Notes under the pieces: generated by a model
Told to the model about the DNA's origin: nothing
Databases searched by the model: none
The model's input: the letters and a program-made list of their open reading frames with translations, nothing else
In this document: positions 12,901-26,429 of the stretch, piece after piece
Layout: the number at the start of each line of letters is the position of its first letter
How positions within the stretch are numbered: position 1 is the stretch's first letter
Program-made: the position numbers and the translations under genes
Origin: Scatophagus argus
Lineage: Eukaryota; Chordata; Actinopteri; Scatophagidae
NCBI RefSeq assembly: GCF_020382885.2
Contig: NC_058498.1
Coordinates: 19,373,001-19,437,000, forward strand
Direction of reading: 5' to 3'
Length of the DNA stretch: 64,000 bases

Positions 12901-15900
12901 TAGTAGTTTCCTCTCCCATGTCCTTATCATCTGCTCCAAACACCTCAGAGTTCCTGTTTGAATCTCCAAACTTCTTCTTTGCAGGGGTGATGGAGAACTT
13001 GGCGCTGGCAGACATAGTCTTCCTGAGGTTCGTATGAGAGAATGCAGGCTGTTCTTCACTGCTGGACTGAAGATGGTTCTTGCTCGGGTCTGGGTAGTCA
13101 TCATATTTCCCCTCCTCCACCCCTTTGAATATCTTTGATCTGATGCTTGCCCATTCTGCCAGGACAGCTGCACCGGACTGGTCTGGAGAGAACGAGGCCT
13201 CATTGAGTGATTTGGTTTTCCCAGACTTGCGGTCTGGTGAAGTCTTGCTCTTGGTTGGTGGTGTGCCCTGGGCCTTTCTGTCTTCTCCCAAACCCAACAG
13301 AGACTTGCAGGCAGTGTCTTTGATCTGGTCTAAATTGACAGCTGTCCCACAGAGCTGTGCGCCTGTCACTAAAATGGCTGTGTGGGGCACATATGGAGAT
13401 GTTGGCAGGTTGGGGGACTCTGGTTCTTCAGAAGAGGAAACCTTGGCGCTTTCTCTCGCTACGGCACCACTCTGGTGGCTTGAGGCTGGTGTAACAGGCG
13501 TCAGGTTAACCTTCTGGAACAAAATCTGTTTTTCTCCAGAGGAAACTTTGAAAGAGAAAGGTCTCTGTCTCTCCTCCATCTCTCTCCAGCGCAGCTCCTC
13601 AGCCCGCCTCTTCCTCTCCTGTGGATCTGAGCAATCATCAGCCTCCTCTAACGACAACCTCCTCTGCTCCTCCTCCTCTTTTCTTAACCTCTCCTCTGCT
13701 TCCATTTTTTTCTTTTCCTCAATCTCTTGCAACCTCAGCTTCTCTGCTTCCTCTTTTCTATTTCTTTCATCTTCTTCCTCTCTTAGTCTCCTCTTCTTTG
13801 CAGCCTCAGCTTCCTGCTGCCTCCTTGCTTCTTCCTCCTCCTCTTGCTTTCTTCTTTCCTCCTCCTCTTTCCTCTTCTGCTCTTCCAATCGTCTCCTCTC
13901 CTCCTCCTGCTGTCGGCGCTCCTCCTCCTCCTCTTGCAACCTCCTTTCCTCCTCCTCCCTCTGCATCCTTTCTTCCTCCTCTCGCTGCCTCCTTTCTACT
14001 TCTTCTTTGATCCTTCTCTCCTCTTCCTCCCTCCTGCCTCTCTCTGCTTCCTCTCTAAGCTTTCGTTCTTCCTCCTCCTGTTGTTTACGAGACCTCTCCT
14101 CCTCTAGTTCACGTAGCCTCAGCTCCTCTGCTGCTCTCTTTCTTGTCTCCTCCTCCTCCTGTTTGAGCCTCTGTTCCTCCAGCTCCCTCTTCCTTTTCGT
14201 CTTCTGTCTTTCCTCCTCATGGAGTCTCTGTTTCTTGAAGTTTTCTAAGGACTCTTCAGTAGATGTTCTGCACCGGTCATCTTTGGAGAAACCTGTGGCT
14301 TCGAGGTCCTCTTGCACCACACCAGGAATAGATACCTCTTGGAGGTCCTGAGAATGTGAAAATATAATTAGTTCCTATTTTATTTTTTTAAATCGAAACA
14401 GTGAGTTGAGTGGAAAATGTTACAAAATAAACCTCTTGCTAAGACTCACATTAGGCAAATCACAGCTTGAATTTATCTCTCACTCACCTGTGTAAATCTC
14501 CGGTGCTTGCGGGAAATCCTCTGGTTTTTCGGTTTGACGGATAGTTTATGCTTGGCAGCAGTGTTGTCCAAGAGAGGGACAGACTGTGGAACAGCATCCA
14601 GATTGATGGACTCGATAGTACCAGTAGGTGGAAGAACTCGTTTGGACCTCGGGGACTTCACTGGGGTGCTGTGTGGTTCAGCTTGTTGAGCCCCATGGAC
14701 CTGCTTTTGTCACAATAACAGACCACTTATTAAGGACTGAAACACATCTGGTGTCAGTAAGTAATATCTTAAAAGAACACTCCACCAATTCAGGCAACAT
14801 TCTTCTTCCTTGTCAAAACCTGGTGCCTACATTACCCATAATGCAATTGAACCGCTGACAGTTCAGACTAAGATTGAGTGTTATGTACGTTGTGGCTAAT
14901 GTGGCATTGAGTTGTAAGCCTCAAGCAGAGCTGAGGAGAGGGATACAGAGGTCTAGTAAGCTCACTTCTTTCTCCTATGCCCCAGATTGTTTTAATTTTC
15001 AAACTTGTTGTCTTCATCTTCAACTGATTCTCACATTTGTCAGAGTTCACATAGAAAATTGTCATAAGAATAAGTTAATAAGTTACCTTTGGTTCTGTGT
15101 TTACTGGCTCGGCTTCTACCTGGGCCAAAACCTTCATAGGACTCCGGGGAACCTCTTCCTCATCTGAACTTCCTTCATCTCCTTCACTTTTCCTCAGAGA
15201 AGGAGGTCTCTGGCCAAACTTTATGCCTTGTGCTATCTGCTTCTGTTTGACCAACAAAAAAAGGTTGCATGTTACGTGTGTGGGCAGAAGATAACTCTTA
15301 CAACAACTGAGTACACAATACAAGACTCACCTGCAGATTCCTAACTTTGTCTGAGACGTTTTCCTGGGACATGCTGTGATCTAGACCAGGCTCAGTCACC
15401 GGTTCCTCTGGGATAAAGATGCTGTCGTGTGAGAGAGCTCGAGATCCAATGGGATTCAACTCCCTGCAGAAGAATGAGAGCCTCTTCAGTGTTGCAGTGT
15501 GTCAGTCATTCATTCAGTTATCATGAGTGGACTGTAGCATCACTCTGTAAATCATTTTACACATACAAATGAATGACTTATTTATAGCAGAAGTCTTTTA
15601 TCTTTTTTAGGATGTATTTGAGCAGAGCATAATCCTTTTCTCAACTGACTGTTGAATAACCACTAACCACAACCGGTCTAACACTTTCATTTTTCTGGGA
15701 GGGAAAAATATCGGTAAAGTCTGTCTGTCCTTTCTGCCTGGAAGCACACTATTGATAAGACCTGTGGTTGCAGCCTTTATCAGCAATAATAAAATGACAA
15801 GAGCAAGAGTTAAGTTTCATTATGTGTAACTTATGTACATGTAATATATGTAAAAATGAAAGTGTATGGAGTTACCTCAGAGTTTTATTGGACTCCTCAT

Positions 15901-18614
15901 TGTCAGATACAACTCCATTCCATACTTCCCCAGTAGAAAAACTCGCCTTTAGCTCTGCTCCATCAAGACGTCCTTTTGCCTCCCCCTTCTTCTTCTTTCC
16001 AAAGAGCCGTCTGAATGGCTGGAATTTGCCCTGTCGCCTTCGCTCTGTTGGAAAAATAAAACAGATGACATCTACCGCCACATACAATCAGATCATCAAT
16101 CTTTATATCTTGCCCCTAGACTAAATGATGAGCAAGACAGTGCCCATGGGTGTGTCCCTGAATGCATGTGGGTAAATAATGAAATGCAGTAGATTGAATT
16201 CAAAGAAAATAAAACAAAATAGCAAATGAAATGAGAAGAAAACCTTGGCTCCTTGGTGCATACTTACTCGTATTTACAGGAAGTTGTAAAGATAAACAAC
16301 ACGCATTAAAGGGATTGGAAAAGTGGTGAACAAATCTCTGACTTGTTGGAAGAAGCAAAAGTAAATCTGTGATTGGTTCTGATAGAAAGGAAAGCAGTGA
16401 AATCCCACAGCCGCATCCTGACTGTTCAGGACGACTTCAGAAGTTAATGTTAAAAGTGTATCATGTTTGATTTTCAATACTTTCACAACTCACCAAGATC
16501 TCCAAGAAGAGTTACGACAGCTAATTACTCACATAGATTCCCAAATTCAACAGCCACTCGGGCCTTTTGACCACATCAGATCAGAATGGAACAATTAAAT
16601 GTATCTATAGTGCAATAAAACGGTGCAGATGTAATAAGATTTGTTAGTTCTGGTAAGATTGAAGGAGTCATGCACTGAAGTTATGGAAGTGACTTTGGAC
16701 TTTTGGTTGATCATTATTTCCTCATCGTCTTTCATGTCAGGAAGTTATAAACTCTTAAACAAGCCAAACTTTCCCTGTGTAACAGGAAAAACACACTTTA
16801 TTCCCGCCAGGACAATAGAGATGAAAAAATGTAAACACATACGTATATTTTCAAAATGTGATTAACACCTTCAACTGTGTGCTTTGTTTTTGTCTGCACA
16901 TTTACTTGTGCATGTGTGTGCGTGTGTACTTGCAGTGGGTGAGGTTACAGAGCTACAAAAGCTACTCTACACCACTGTGCAGACAGGCGTTCTCAGGGCT
17001 CCTGGGTATCCCTTTCAGAGCTATAAGTAGCAACTGGTGTGGGATTTCACTTCGGATGCTGCACACTACAGCAGAGGCATCATGGGAAATGATACAGTAA
17101 ACTAATTTCCCCACTTCCCCAGTCCTCGACTCTGAAGTGGCATCTTTAATACTTGCTTGAGAGAGTTAAAATGCCATGCACGTATTTACCACTCTGTTTT
17201 TTTTTTATTATTATTATTTGTCAAATAAGGTTATTTCTCAAAAGGTGTTTCTTTATGTTTCTTTAGTATTTCTTTGAAAGCTGCTCATGTAGCTGAAGGC
17301 AGTACTTTTGCTGTATATATTTAGGAAAAAAAAATCTGTGTAGATTTGCGATTTTGTGAGCCATTGTCTATAGCATTATTTTTTTTTAATGGAGATACGT
17401 GTGTTTTTATTGAACACAGATGAAATTCACAATATGCTTAATACTCAGGCACACTCTTCTTCTGTCTATGTGCAGTGAATGATATTATTGTGTGGCTCTG
17501 CTTCCCTGCAGCATGCTCTTCCAGTATCAGGGCCATCCAGTACTTCTACTCTGCTACAAAGCCCATAATGCACTGCCATGGGCATGCTCACACACCCATG
17601 CGTGAAACAAGAAAGGACATGTTTTTCTGCAGTGTAGACGACTTAGTGACAACACTGGTGTTAACTCTTGGTTTATGTGGTCGTAGTGTGGTGTGTTTTG
17701 ACCCTGGTCCCCTGGACTCAGACCTCTGCTAGTTTTTTTTTATCTTACAAATATTTCCCATCTGTATCTAGTTGGTATTTTCAGATTCCTAACCATCCCC
17801 TAATGATAATGAATCTGCCAGTTTTAGACAATTACAGTTGACACTGCATTTACTCCCCTTACTTTCTTTATACTCTGCAGCCTCTAAAGAAGTAAAGTAA
17901 GTCTGTAGTTATTAACTCAGGACACAGTTAGCGTTGGTTAAAAGCTTTTCTAATTTTTGTTCCTAAATAATTTCATAGACAATGTCATGCAGTCGCCACA
18001 GTCAGTTGACAGCAGAAGTCAGACACCCAAGTCCAATTCTCTATCAAGAGACGAAGGAAAATATTTTTGAAAAAACAGCAGAATCTCACAGAGGTTCTTG
18101 CGAAAGATTTACAGTTAATTGCTAGCATAACATAAATCAGTAATCGCTAGGAAATGTATGTTTGAACTGAGTGTGAACTGGCCTGATATAGTTTTGTTTT
18201 ACTTGGTTGTATGGTTGTTAATATCTGAAGATGATCACAGCTCTTAAAACAAGTTATTTCTGCAAAAAAGTAATAAAATAACTGTTGAATCTTTTCACAT
18301 CATATGTCTTAAAACAGCTTGAAAGGATCAAATCTAGTAATAAGGTGATCAAAGAAGCCAGAAATGTGGACACAGCACACGACTACGTAAAGCCTCCAGT
18401 CAAACCCATCACCACACCGTGCAGTTCTTAAAGAGACAGTAAAAAAAAAACCCCAAACATTAAACTGAAGCCATTTCATCCTCATGATGTGAGGATGAAA
18501 CTATCTCTTTAAGATGTTGCTAAAAGCACTCATTTTTTCCTATTTACCTGGGCCTTTGGATTCGGTTACCTCTAAAAGCATGTCATGCTTAGTTTCCGTG
18601 GCGTCTGTTGCCAT
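9920..18614 (-). CDS. cracd: CRACD, capping protein-inhibiting regulator of actin dynamics (KIAA1211 family)
   Basis: Nine coding exons, 5' to 3' on the minus strand: 18614-18548, 16044-15876, 15463-15331, 15242-15087, 14700-14488, 14347-12016, 11271-11087, 10991-10829, 10080-9920. All junction phases agree; total 3579 nt, 1192 residues. Family signatures: FQPFRRLFGKKKK in exon 2, ALSHDSIFIP in exon 3, IKFGQRPPSLRKSEGDEG in exon 4, TIESINLDAVP and AAKHKLSVKPK in exon 5, TAILVTGAQLCGTAVN and SPFGIKLRRTNYSLRF in the big exon, PLWITLALQKQKGFREQQ near the end, and a C-terminus ending AKRKAKAWSDCPQIIK. About residues 280-510 are an extreme Glu/Arg-rich charged helix. The family binds and inhibits actin capping protein in epithelial cells. 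The exon carrying the start has 13 nt of leader and an AG acceptor beside 18627, so at least one upstream non-coding exon exists. CRACDL is the main alternative; synteny favours CRACD. Confidence 0.93.
11640..11940 (-). repeat. Copy A of a teleost interspersed repeat (minus orientation)
   Basis: Read on the minus strand it runs from GTTCAACATTTTGAGCAGCA through CACTCTCATGTCTGTGCAGT, the CTACAGCCAGCATCCTGTTA block and GGAAACAGGGAAAAAG. The same succession, diverged, occurs at 45045-45235 and 54505-54670. It lies in the CRACD intron between 11271 and 12016. Non-coding; SINE-like or a short DNA element. Confidence 0.55.
13125..14347 (+). other. Low-complexity pyrimidine-rich tract opposite the CRACD charged helix
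   Basis: The GAG/AGG-rich codons of CRACD residues about 280-510 (roughly 13580-14275) make the plus strand a long TCC/CTC tract. A 408-codon frame lies open on the plus strand across it, but it is a Ser/Leu-rich shadow with no domain. It matters because it is prone to mis-annotation and to replication slippage. Confidence 0.6.
18427..18513. repeat. Nested foldback (small inverted-repeat element)
   Basis: Outer arms CTTAAAGAGACAGT (18427-18440) and ACTATCTCTTTAAG (18500-18513) pair at 13 of 14 positions. Inner arms TTTCATCCTCA (18474-18484) and TGAGGATGAAA (18490-18500) pair perfectly around TGATG. It sits just downstream, in CRACD direction, of the start-codon exon. It may be a tiny MITE relic or an RNA hairpin in the intron. 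Confidence 0.5.
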
Positions 18615-21269
18615 GGTCACTGCACACCTTGGCTGTGGTGAAAGAAGAAGGCAGTGAGCATAGGGATGTTGTTATCATTTTTACTGCGGGGAGGGGGGTG
18701 CAAAGGAGCAAGTGTGAGTTTTTAATTGAGGGAAAAGAGAGGAGAGACACGTGAGAGATCAGGAAAAGGGAACTGAATAGTTACTGCGTCACAAACATGT
18801 CTTGTTTTTAATTTTTCTCTCCATCATCTCTAGCATTATCATCAAAAGCTTGGATTTGTTAGCTCTTGCAGAATGCTGGCTGACTGGCTTGTCTGGGACA
18901 CGATACAGCCTCATCTGTTATAAAAGCAAAGTGGGCCCTCTGAGGACACTCCATTGTGACTTGTCAGCGTAGAAATGGTGATAATAAAAAGTCAGCGGTA
19001 CCTCTGAAATGAAAATACACAGCTGCAGAGGGTGCCAAAATTACAAATAAAAAAAACCAAAAAACTTTTTATCACAGCTGAGTTGAATGTTCACTTTCAG
19101 GAGGATGACCCTTTGCTTCATCTAATGAGCCACAGCAGAGATACAGTAATCACACAAACAAAATGAGCCCGCCCTTATGCATCTCTTAAGCTGACAGGAA
19201 CTAACAAAACACAGGCAGCTTCCTGAACATTGCATCCACAAACCCCCCTTCTGCAGCACGTCGGCTGAGCCAGAGGTTTTCTGATGTACTGCAGAAATGT
19301 GTATAGCGCAAAACCACAAGCACCCGAGCCGGCAATATAAAACAGAGAGTGTGAGACAGTACTGAGAGAGTCGGAGAAGAGCCTGCTGTCTCCAGTGGGA
19401 TCAGCATGCTGTGAGCTTCCTTCCTGAGGGTGACAGAGCGGGACAGACTCTCTCAGAAATGTCTCGCTCCCAAAAAGCTCTTTGTCCTGTCTGATTCCAG
19501 CCAGTGCAGAACAAGGATTGAACAAGCATGTTTGGTTGTAGGGGTGTGTGAACACACAGAGAGAGTGTGTGTGATGATGAGAGAGACTGTGTGTGACGTG
19601 TGATGTGTCTGCTAGGGTAAAGAGAGCTATTGTGAATACTCTTCTTTTTCTGTTTCTCTGCTTATTTACATGTGTTGACTGGGCTTGGCTGCAAGTCTGA
19701 ATGTTGAGCAAGTGTCTGTGTGCACATGTGTTTCATTGTTATTTGGTGCGTTTGCTGTCCTATTGCTGCAGAGGACAGACTTGGGGAGCAGTTAGGGATG
19801 GGATGACAGAAGCACGAGGAGCAGCCATGTGCTCTACAGAAGCAGAGAAATGCCTTTGACAGGGATACAGCTGCATCATAGTATGGTGGTGGCATAACAC
19901 GATACTGCGTCTCAGCGCTCTCGAATGAGCCAGCAGCTCAACATCATTTGATGGTGACAGCAGCTCTGCACAAGAGTGAGCCAGACAACCAACAAAGTCC
20001 AATGGCATGGCTTAGTGTTGTAGCAACTAAGTGCCATAACCCTACAGCACAAGTAGCTTGCTGACAAAGCAGACAGACGAACGTGGTGGAGCCGTGTAAC
20101 AGTTTACCTATTTCAGCTGCACAGCTCGAGATGGCTGCGCACCACTGCAGTAAAACTTTAGGGAACATCGATCTGCCCTTTTGCACAAAGCTTGTTTTAC
20201 CCAGATGAACGTCGCTGCTGCCTCCGCTGTGGCTTTGGGAGAAAACGGTGGATAAATAGAGACAAAACAGCATGCTTTGGTTTGTTAGGTCTGTTAGTAT
20301 CAGGAGCACTCACAGTGGGAAAACATAGCACTGACAGTGACATGAGAAGGGAAGGATGAGGAAGCACTTTTAAACACAAGAGCATGATTTATCAGGATGT
20401 ATGAGGTGGTACAACAAACTATGAATTAAAAAGGTAGGTTTTCACAATCACTGACAAAATGTATCATCAATGTCAACTCTATGTCCCAGGCTCATTCTCT
20501 ATCACCCTGTGACGTTTGAGCAGCCTCTCTTTTCCATGGCAACGGGTTAACAGCAGCCAGTGCCATAGGGCACAAAAGCAAAACACAGAATCAAGTCAAA
20601 CAACAGATCCTTAAACACACTGAAATAGTTCAAAATGTGCACAAACATGGCAAGTGTTTCTCCTGGATGAAGAGTGACAGGTCATGACACTAGTAGCAAG
20701 GGAGTGTCCAAGTGCACTGGCCGTTGAGCACAACCTACAAGCAAAATGGGTTGGGGATCAGTCATCATCTTGTCAGCCAGTCACACTACTCCTGTCAAAG
20801 CTACCCACAACACTTCCCCACAGTAATCCTGATTATATTCCACTAAAAAAAGATGTTTTGGGGTGGGATTATTATAGGCGACCATCCCATTGAATCTGCT
20901 TTGTTAAATGAGACGCAAACTGTTCCAGACGCATTTGTAAAAAGGCCTTGATGTCAGCAGCTGCTGCCCCTGGTAAGCCATCATTACTGGATGAGAAAAA
21001 CAAAAGAGCATCTTCAGGAGACAGTGGTCCCGATCATGTCTATCTTTTAAAATTTTCACCGTGAAATATGTGCATCTAAGGCTTCCCATGCCTCAATAAA
21101 AACAACTCAAACAGAGAAGTACTGTATGACCTCTGCCGAGCAACACTAAAATCAAATCAAAATCAATCAAAGAAAAAAGTGTGGGGGTGTATTACATTTC
21201 AATGTAACATGGAAAATTCATGCCCCAACAGTAATTCATTCGGTTATCCATCAATTATCTAACACGACT

Positions 21270-21535
21270 ATTCTTGGTGGGGCTGGAGCCTGTCCCAGCT
21301 GACATTGGGCGAGAGGCGGGGCACACCCTGGACAGGTAGCAAGTTCATCACAAGGCTGACTTATAGAGACAACAATTAACACTAATCTAACTTAAATGTC
21401 TTTGGACTGTGGGGGAAGACTGGGAGGACCCACACAGAGACAGTGAGAACATGCAACATCCACTCTGCGGAGCTCCGGCTGGGGTTCAAGCCAGGAACTT
21501 GTCTGCACTAACCACCTCACCATCATGCCTCCCCA
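21270..21535 (-). repeat. Teleost LINE 3'-end repeat, minus orientation
   Basis: Contains GGAGCCTGTCCCAGCTGACA, the GGGCGAGAGGCGGGGCACAC block and the GTGGGGGAAGACTGGGAGGA block, ending with CTAACCACCTCACCATCATG. It is the reverse counterpart of the segment at 59205-59340 and shares its right half with 53300-53518. This is a widespread fish retrotransposon 3' end (RTE/Expander-like is my best guess at the family). Confidence 0.6.
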
Positions 21536-22544
21536 ATGACCTAAATAACAATCGGTTTAACATGTTTTTCATTGAATCATGACACAATAAACACATGCAG
21601 AAAAAGCAATGTGTGTTGCATTTCTCCTCATTTCTTTCTTTTTTTTTTAAATTTTTGCACTTTTATCTTCCATTGATCTTCTACATTTAATGGTTTGGAA
21701 ACTGAAAGCAAACTGATTTATAACAGAACTGTCTGATGTGTGCAAAAACACATACGTTTCTGGAACTCTGGTACCACAGTCTGTTATGGATGAGTTCATT
21801 ACAATCGAAAAATAAACTTGTAGTTTTGATGAGAACCTAAACGTATCATCTGGTGGTAACATTGTTGTGTTATGCTATGCATTTCACTTGCACTTGCAGA
21901 TAAAATCACCGAATTATCAACCAAGTGATGTTAAAATGACAACAAACGTAACAAAAGTATCAAAGACCATTAAAATATCAACATATCCTCATGTTCTACC
22001 TCATTTTCACACAGCTCTCCCACCTTTATGCTACACAGATTGTAGACAGTGCAAACACACTAAACAAATGGGCAAAGCATCGACGTGGTGACACTGTTTG
22101 TGTTACTGCTCACGCCACCATGAAAGCAGAATTCCATGTGTGTTAGATAGCAAGTTGAGTTCAGCATGTCACACCTAAACCTACAGCAACATTAGTTGGG
22201 GCTGAGGCATTATGTACTAGACTTGTGTATTAGCAATATCATATATAGCAGTAATGCTTGTTGAATCTTTGAATAGCTTTAAATATCGTCCAGGCTTTGT
22301 CAAAACATTTTTTGATTTTTCCAGACTGACAATCTGACAGGAACTCAGCCTGAGTTAGAACATCTCTCTCTAGTGCTCTTTTTAAATTCTTGGCACAGCT
22401 ATTTCTGTTTTCACGTCAACAACCAAGTGCACCACAACCATTAAACAATATCCCTCCTTGGATGGCTGGCTTTTCACACTGCCTTCTAAAGCTGAGTCTA
22501 CGGCCATACTCGTGGATCTGTGAGGCTGTACTTCGGCACAGTGA

Positions 22545-22865
22545 TGCTTTAAGCTAAATGCTTACATTAGCATGTTAAAGTTATCAGTGTGATAACAGTC
22601 ACATGCAGATACTAAGCAGGTATAACATTTATTTTGTTCACCATCTTAGTTGGATACATTTTCTAACTAACACTAAATATAAAAAAACACAGGCAAAGTC
22701 AAACGTTGACCTGCCGCTGGCGCTACATGAAAAGTCAGGGGATCACCAAAGTCAGCACAAAATTTCATGGCAATCATTGCAGTAGTTGTTGGGATATTTT
22801 ACTCTGGACCAAACTGGCGGACCACCTGAATCACATTACCATCCCTCGAGCCACACTGCCAGCAT
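22545..22865 (+). repeat. Teleost interspersed repeat (CACCAAAGTCAG / GGATATTTTACTCTGGACC type)
   Basis: Shows the characteristic order GTTGACCTGCCGCTGGCGCT, GAAAAGTCAGGGGATCACCA, ATTTCATGGCAATCATTGCA, GTTGTTGGGATATTTTACTC and CATCCCTCGAGCCACACTGC. I recognise this as an abundant non-coding fish repeat. It has no open frame, and the family name is unknown to me. Confidence 0.55.
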
Positions 22866-25800
22866 GGCTATAGACCAGGTTGGAGGTATGTAACAAACAC
22901 CAGTCGTAGCTATAAGAGCTTTAAAGTCCAACAGGCCTGCACTAAACATTGCCTCGATGAATTACATAATGTTCAGCTTTTCTTCAGACATCATGCTGTA
23001 AGGTGTACTTGGCGTTTGTCTAATCTCTTGATGTCCACGAGGTGTATGTGGAGAAACAATGGATTTTAGAGTGGCACGCATGTATCACATGACTGTGGTT
23101 ATATTTTCCACATTAGCCAACAGTTAACGGACAATGCATGAGTGTGCAAACAAACAACAGAGAGGCCTTCTTCTCTCGCCTGAGCATCTCAAACACATGA
23201 ACAGTGGCTTGTGATTTTCACTGTTGACACACACCAAACAATTCTGAGGTGGAGAATTATTTTTATACTTCACTAAATCACGTTGTACAACATTAGCTGA
23301 GCATAGAGAGCCAGCAAACACATATAAAGAATAAATAGACAGTAGAAATTCAACCTAAAAATTATGTATAAAACCTTATACCTTATTATATAGATAACAT
23401 TTCATCAACTTTCTGTATAAGAATGCCTTCTTACCGTCCTGCAGTCGCTCTGTGTGCAAGGGTATCTATGAATGTGTGGCCGTTCCACCTGCCTGCTGTC
23501 ACTGTGGATCTAGGGCATTACCTGGAGTCAGGTGTCACATGCGGTGAGGGCTTAGTTGTGCGTGTATGTGTGTGTGTGCGTACATACACGAGCAACATCC
23601 CCTGATATTCTCATGTTGCTGAAAATTTGATTGCTGTTCTGAAGTGCAGTCACATGCTCAGGAATGAAAACTCACATCAGTGTGGGTTTATGAGTGCAGA
23701 TGAGTGTTGGAGAGGAACACATGTACAGTCTGAGAGGAGGAGGTGTGTCAGTGGGGATCAGGGTAGTGTGAGCTCTGAGCGAGGAGAGATGGGCGTTCTC
23801 CTGTGTCTGTTAGCGCTGCTGTGCTGAGGAGGCACAAAGTGACACTTTGTTCCCCCCCAGATAGCCAGAGCAGGAGAACAGGGTGGCATTCATCATTTCA
23901 ACTGGGTGATGCACACAAAGACTTTCATTGTGGGATAACAGTAATGGTGTATGCACATGTGTGATTAGAATACTTTGTAATGCAGTGCACCACAACTGCT
24001 TAATAATATAATGGTCACAGATGTGCATTATGGTCTGTTCTGTGGAGGTTGTAACCTTCAGAGGTGATCTCAACACACACAGGTGTGACTACCAAGTGGT
24101 TACAGCAGCTTAGTTCTCCAATTTGTTAGCCCCAATAGCAAATGACTCAATGAAATCCTCATGTTATGGTCACATTAGTCTGCTCTGGAATATAACAGCT
24201 GTGTGTCTCAGCATATAGTGTTAGTGTGTAAAAAGGCCACCCCCCCTCTCTCTCTTCAGCTTTGGCAGCATCACACTGCAGTCTCACAGGGATATGGTAA
24301 TGATGAGGGCTTTACCAGCCTGGATGCAGCCTATATTACAGCAGGAGAGCACAGCACTTCAGAGGCAGACTGCTCCCTGACTGACTCTGTGCAGAAATAG
24401 AAACCCCCCCCACTAGTAAAGCAGCACCAACATGCCCTCACACAGATATTCACACACAGGAATCCACTTCATGTGTAAAGAGGCCAGGATCAACCACCCC
24501 CTACTAGTCTCATTGATACTGTGGCAGCCACTGCGCTTCACATGCAATAAACCCAACCATTTAGAGTTTTCATGAAATTCACAAACTAGAATAACTGACT
24601 GAATGTATTCACTTTTATCACGCCATAAACCCGAAATTCCATGCTGATGATGATATGTTGATGTTTCAAGGGCTAGCGGATGACTAGGATTGATTACAGG
24701 ATGAATCAGAAAATAAAAAGCCTAATTATGAGCCAATTTCAAGGTCAAAAACTGAAAATAGAAAAACCTACCAAGACTTAGTGGCAATCTGTGAAACATC
24801 TACACAATTCTGTCCTGCTGCATTCTTTGTCTTTGTGTGTGATAATACACCTCTGAGAGGACCTGCATGCCTCAAACATGTCATTAAAACAAACCTTGAT
24901 GTGAGTAGTAATTTCAAAAGAATACATAATACAGATCATTTATCTCAGCTGTAAAGAAAAAACAGTTTTGCACACAGCACATGTCACACAAATGTCAGCG
25001 ACACACTACAAACTACACCTGTGCACCCACAAGAAAACGCTTAGATTAGGTTAATACATCACTGAATGAGCCCTTACACTGTCTGTACTGAACTACATTT
25101 TATTGATAGGTCAGTGCTTTTAATTTTGAATGCTGGTATTTTATCTTTAACAAGCTGGGTGTTTCCAATTCTGTTTGTTCAGTGTGTGGTTATGTGACTC
25201 CAAATCGATTGGAATTTAAAAGTGCAGAAAAAACAATGACTCAGCCTGTCTTTGTCTGCCATACAGTGATTAAAATCAAATCCATAGCTGCAGTTTTATC
25301 TGGGGTCAAACGGGTGATAAATGACTCAAATAAAATGGATGCTGTCTGGCACTGCTAAGAAACACTCCACAGATGTCTCTTGAAAAGACAGTCACTAAGT
25401 CACCATTTGGCTGGTTAGTCAGATAGTTATTTACTGTGCAGCTCGAGGTATGTGACAACCCAAACCTTCAGGATGTGAAACTGAGCATGCTGTTCTTAAT
25501 AAAACACTACTCTGGAAAGAGTGACAGCGACATAGCCTTTACTGTGAGAGCAAAACACACCTGGGTGGCGTCATCACAACAACATGTCATCACACAACCA
25601 TCAGTCCACGTTCCTGTTCACATACTACAACCGAGACAAGCTGGCCTGTCTATGAGGTGCTAAAAAAACAGAGCAGTATCCTCAAAACAGCATCGTAGCT
25701 GTAACAGCAGCCTGTGAATTCATTCGTGGCAAGCTGCCATCTATTCTACCTGCCTCTGTGCCTCAGCACACACAGTCTACTGGCGGTGACAGTAACGCAG

Positions 25801-26259
25801 CACTGATTTAAAAGCATTTAAATGACGCGTGGAAAAATAAATCCACAATTTACATTTTTGTTCTCGCACATGTAGGCCCGCTGGCCTGTACGTGGTTTTC
25901 CAACTGAAACAAGCATCCCGACATCCCAAAGGCTGGATTGAGGATCGTTTGCAGAGGGACAAGGATCGCCAGTGACAGACCCGGAGGCACGGATCAATAC
26001 GCAACCGTTAATGGCAGATTAGCGAATGGTGCCGCACAGGGGTTACAGTCTATTAATTGCAGTCTAAAAGGCGCATGGAGAACAAAGAATCTGGCCTTTG
26101 TTTTGCTCACTTATTGCCACTGATGAAATCCAAATTTTGTTCAACCGATTCCTGTCGTTTTATATTTCGGGTAATAACGTTTAATTGCGATATGGCCTGT
26201 TGACATCGGCGTTTGCGCATTTCAAACCGGATCAAATCGCAAGTCCCAGCCCGTTTACA

Positions 26260-26261
<2 letters not shown>

Positions 26262-26292
<31 letters not shown>
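26262..26292. repeat. (CA)n microsatellite
   Basis: About 15 CA units in a row. It lies just left of the CpG-containing block that may be the CRACD promoter. Confidence 0.85.
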
Positions 26293-26293
<1 letters not shown>

Positions 26294-26429
26294 CTGCGAA
26301 GGATGGAGCCGTAGATCTGAGCAGGTCAGTGAGAAATGAGAGGTGGGATACGATGACAAGGTCATCAGCGTCGTGAAAATGGAAATCAATCAGCAGAAAC
26401 ACAGTCAATATGGAAGAGAAGAGGAAAAA

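Noticed and set aside
13125..14351. 408-codon plus-strand frame opposite CRACD
   Set aside because: It is a Ser/Leu-rich shadow of the CRACD Glu/Arg codons. The minus frame carries the family motifs and correct splice sites.
19122..20385. Cluster of minus-strand frames suggesting a gene or CRACD 5' exon
   Set aside because: No recognisable domain, no start/donor pair that joins the CRACD leader with confidence, and composition like the surrounding spacer.
26262..26292. CRISPR-like or tandem array
   Set aside because: It is a plain CA dinucleotide microsatellite.
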